Assembly: GCA_965203135.1 (NCBI GenBank)
Contig: CBDBBO010000001.1
Span: forward strand, 1,364,001 to 1,428,000
DNA from: CATOSD01 sp965203135
GTDB taxonomy: Bacteria > Chloroflexota > Dehalococcoidia > Lucifugimonadales > CATOSD01
Length of the DNA: 64,000 nucleotides
Direction: 5' to 3'
The notes beneath the pieces were generated by a model, which made no database searches, was not told the origin of the DNA, and saw only the letters and a list, made by a program, of their open reading frames with translations. Below, piece by piece: positions 62,236-64,000 of the stretch (its first letter is position 1; every line of letters starts with the position of its first letter). A program made the position numbers and the translations under genes.

Positions 62236-62946
62236 TCAGAAGCGCCTCCGTCGACCTGCAAACCATGCCAGACCAGCCAGCATCCCGATTACCGCGAGGT
62301 CCACAGAGTCGGCCCGGCCGCATCCGCCCGCCGAAGGCGCCGGTGTCGGCACAGCCGGTGGCGATGTTGGAGTGGGGGGTCCTGGGTTTGAAACTGATGG
62401 GTAGGGCGTCGCCGTCGGGGGCCATCCGTCGGCTCCTGTCCCCGAGAACGCGCCGGCGGGGCCGAGGTTCGCTACCTGCTCTTCGAATGTCCCAATACTT
62501 TCAAGAAAGTACAGGTCCCTATATTCGACGCCTTCTTGAAACACCGGAGTACAGAGGCTAATCTCCATGGATTCATAGGTGTAGATAAGATACCGCATTC
62601 CGACTACGAAATCTGCGGGAAGTTCGGGGCACGCTGGTAAAGCCCCCGCCATTGCCGCTAGATATGCGACCTGCGGGACAATTCCCTTCCATACGGATTC
62701 GACCTCAAACTTGAAATCTACGAATGGTGAATCATCATCCGAATACGTGCCCTGTGTGTAGGTGCGTGTGTCTACAAGACGCCCCAAGAAAATCACTTCG
62801 GAGTGCGATACCAGATATTCGTGGCTGGGAGGGGTCACACACATGCAGGCATGGGCGCGCTCGGGGTACACGCTGAACATCAGCCCCACCAGCAGCGCAA
62901 TCAGGACTATTGTGACCATCCGGGCCGTCTTTGTTCGGCGTGCCAT
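62236..62946 (-). CDS. Exported Cys-rich protein with C-terminal membrane anchor
   Basis: A 236-residue protein. The signal peptide (VTIVLIALLVGLMFSVY) is followed by AHACMCVTPPSHEYL...VIFLGRLVDTR, a Cys-x-Cys start reminiscent of NTR/TIMP-like secreted domains. Residues about 165-215 are a Pro/Thr/Ser-rich spacer, then VDLAVIGMLAGLAWFAG and RRRRF, a single helix with basic tail typical of C-terminal sorting anchors. Coupled to the downstream propeller gene. Function unknown. Confidence 0.75.
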   Translation of the reverse strand: MARRTKTARMVTIVLIALLVGLMFSVYPERAHACMCVTPPSHEYLVSHSEVIFLGRLVDTRTYTQGTYSDDDSPFVDFKFEVESVWKGIVPQVAYLAAMAGALPACPELPADFVVGMRYLIYTYESMEISLCTPVFQEGVEYRDLYFLESIGTFEEQVANLGPAGAFSGTGADGWPPTATPYPSVSNPGPPTPTSPPAVPTPAPSAGGCGRADSVDLAVIGMLAGLAWFAGRRRRF

Positions 62947-63040
62947 TTACCACCTCCACCGCCTGCCCTCACCGCGTTTGAGATACAGACGATACCTCGG
63001 CGCTCCCACGAACGCCCCCCAAGAGCATATCCGATAAGTC

Positions 63041-63076
63041 CCTTCCCCCTCGCAGGGGGAAGGTTAGGATGGGGGT
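63041..63076. repeat. Dispersed repeat family 1, copy c
   Basis: CCCCCTCGCAGGGGG core, then AGGTTAGGATGGGGGTG, as at 986-1048. It lies between the 5' end of the Cys-rich protein gene and the 3' end of the binding-protein gene and could act as a hairpin terminator for the latter. Confidence 0.75.
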
Positions 63077-63143
63077 GATGAACAGGTTGTCGGATAGGTT
63101 CTAAGACGCCCATTCTACTACGACGTGCACTGGCGCCGGGGAG

Positions 63144-64000
63144 TCACCGCCCCGCCCCGAAGTCGAACGGCACCGCCTCCACCTCCTCGATCCGCTCGTC
63201 CGCCGTGAACCGCCACACCCCCACGTGGCCGCGCACCAGGTCGCCGTTCTCGTCCCAGTCCAGCGTCGACGATGCCCCCTCGTAATCCACCTCGCCGCCG
63301 TCCCGGACGATGCGCAGCGCCTCCGCGACGCCCTCCGGCCCCGCCAGCGCGCGCTCGCCGGGCGCCGACCCCACCGAGCGCAGCCGGTCCCGTATCGCCG
63401 CCACGTCCGCCACGCCCGCCGCCTCCGCCGCCAGCGCGATGGCGACCACCGCGTCGTAGGTCTCCTTCACGTATGCGAACGCCGGCAACTCCCCGTGCGC
63501 GTCCAGGAACGCCTGCTCCCACAGCGCCGCCGACTCGCTCCCCGGCGCGCTCGTGCCCGCCGTGCCGTACATCCCGCCGAGACGGTCGCCGCCGATGTTC
63601 CGCACCAGGTTGGGATTCTTCGCGGCGTCTCCGAACGTGAACTTGTCGAACAGCCCGTTCTCCAGCGACTCCCGGACGATGGTTTCGGCGTCCGCGCCGG
63701 ACGCTATGATCACCAGCGCCTGCGCGCCGCCCGCCGCCGTCTCCCCCAGCGCGGGCAGGTACGAGTCTCGCCCGCGCTCCACCGCCGCGAGACTGATCCG
63801 CCCCGTCCACGCGGCCTCGAACGACTCCGCGAGTCCGCGCCCATACGCGTCGTCCTGGTAGATGACCCCCACGCTGTCGAACCCGCGCTCGCGCGTCACG
63901 CGCGCCAACACCGGGCCTTGCGCCGTGTCCGCCAGCGCCGCGCGGAAGAAGAAGTCGCCGTCGTCCGCGGTCGTCAGCTGCGGCGACGTGGCGGACGGGC
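63144..64000 (-). CDS. Branched-chain amino-acid-type ABC substrate-binding protein (partial, runs off the right edge)
   Basis: The C-terminal 285 residues of a type I periplasmic binding protein of the LivJ/amide-urea group. The frame reads through the window edge: ATSPQLTTADDGDFFFR upstream, then GVIYQDDAYGRGLAESF, ALVIIASGADAETIV, AFAYVKETYDAVVAIALA and the closing DENGDLVRGHVGVWRF. The start and signal peptide lie beyond 64000. Ligand unknown; the permease genes are not in the window. Confidence 0.9.
   Translation of the reverse strand, partial: PSATSPQLTTADDGDFFFRAALADTAQGPVLARVTRERGFDSVGVIYQDDAYGRGLAESFEAAWTGRISLAAVERGRDSYLPALGETAAGGAQALVIIASGADAETIVRESLENGLFDKFTFGDAAKNPNLVRNIGGDRLGGMYGTAGTSAPGSESAALWEQAFLDAHGELPAFAYVKETYDAVVAIALAAEAAGVADVAAIRDRLRSVGSAPGERALAGPEGVAEALRIVRDGGEVDYEGASSTLDWDENGDLVRGHVGVWRFTADERIEEVEAVPFDFGAGR

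Noticed and set aside
1..64000. tRNA or rRNA genes, integrases or complete insertion sequences
   Set aside because: I looked for tRNA-like cloverleaf arms, rRNA signatures and transposase motifs on both strands by eye and found none I could support.

Overview
The window reads as a high-GC bacterial chromosome segment. It has many GTG/TTG starts preceded by AGGAGG-type ribosome binding sites, lipoprotein signal peptides with AT-rich or Ala-rich pre-cysteine regions, and a catabolic gene set (LLM-type flavin monooxygenase, phosphotriesterase-like and amidohydrolase enzymes, ABC substrate-binding proteins) that fits an uncultured Chloroflexota lineage such as SAR202/Dehalococcoidia or a sponge-associated relative. 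That assignment is inference; no rRNA or other marker gene is present.

Layout. 0.1-1.8 kb (-): nitrilase-type amidohydrolase and isochorismatase-family hydrolase. 2.2-6.0 kb: a truncated duplicate of a DHA2-type MFS gene abutting a lower-GC restriction-modification island (C5 cytosine methyltransferase, DUF3883 nuclease-like protein, Vsr). 6-7.4 kb: dispersed repeats and decayed toxin-antitoxin or NYN genes. 7.4-11.3 kb (+): intact MFS paralogue, DUF3800 protein, HTTM-type membrane protein. 11.3-17.8 kb (-): an iron locus (two imelysins, a di-haem DUF1111 oxidoreductase, a membrane protein, a DtxR-family regulator, an iron-type ABC binding protein) with the same 26-bp operator-like element in two intergenic regions. 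18-19.6 kb: nitroreductase and two small membrane proteins. 19.7-26.9 kb (-): a PP2C phosphatase / two vWA proteins / kinase cassette of TerY-P type whose kinase carries membrane segments and nine Calx-beta-like ectodomain repeats. 27-34.5 kb: alpha/beta hydrolase, SodC, a secreted PPC-domain protein, toxin-antitoxin scraps, a methyltransferase. 34.6-43.1 kb: a four-module leucine-rich-repeat lipoprotein, a YfbK-like vWA lipoprotein, a DUF192 lipoprotein, an amidohydrolase.

43.2-56.8 kb (+): a complete type I-E CRISPR-Cas locus (cas3, cas8e, cas11, cas7e, cas5e, cas6e, cas1, cas2, then 48 repeats/47 spacers). Two things are unusual. First, the gene in the cas11 (cse2) position encodes a PD-(D/E)xK/VRR-NUC-like nuclease domain fused in front of Cse2, so Cascade would carry its own nuclease. 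Second, between cas3 and cas8e lies an oppositely oriented mini-CRISPR made of two degenerate repeats and one 32/33-nt spacer. The first 17 nt of that spacer match the start region of the promoter upstream of cas8e at 15 positions, and the two mismatches fall on positions 6 and 12, the bases Cascade flips out. This is the architecture of a Cascade-guided repressor RNA (CreR/CreA type), controlling a previously unannotated 52-codon ORF and probably the cas operon. Further solitary CRISPR repeats lie between cas6e and cas1 and around 59.6-59.9 kb.

56.8-64 kb: phosphotriesterase-like hydrolase, LLM monooxygenase, a double helix-turn-helix protein ending inside an orphan CRISPR repeat, enoyl-CoA hydratase, TolB-like propeller lipoprotein, a Cys-rich anchored protein, and the end of a branched-chain amino-acid-type binding protein that runs off the right edge. 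Three families of dispersed repeats punctuate the window.
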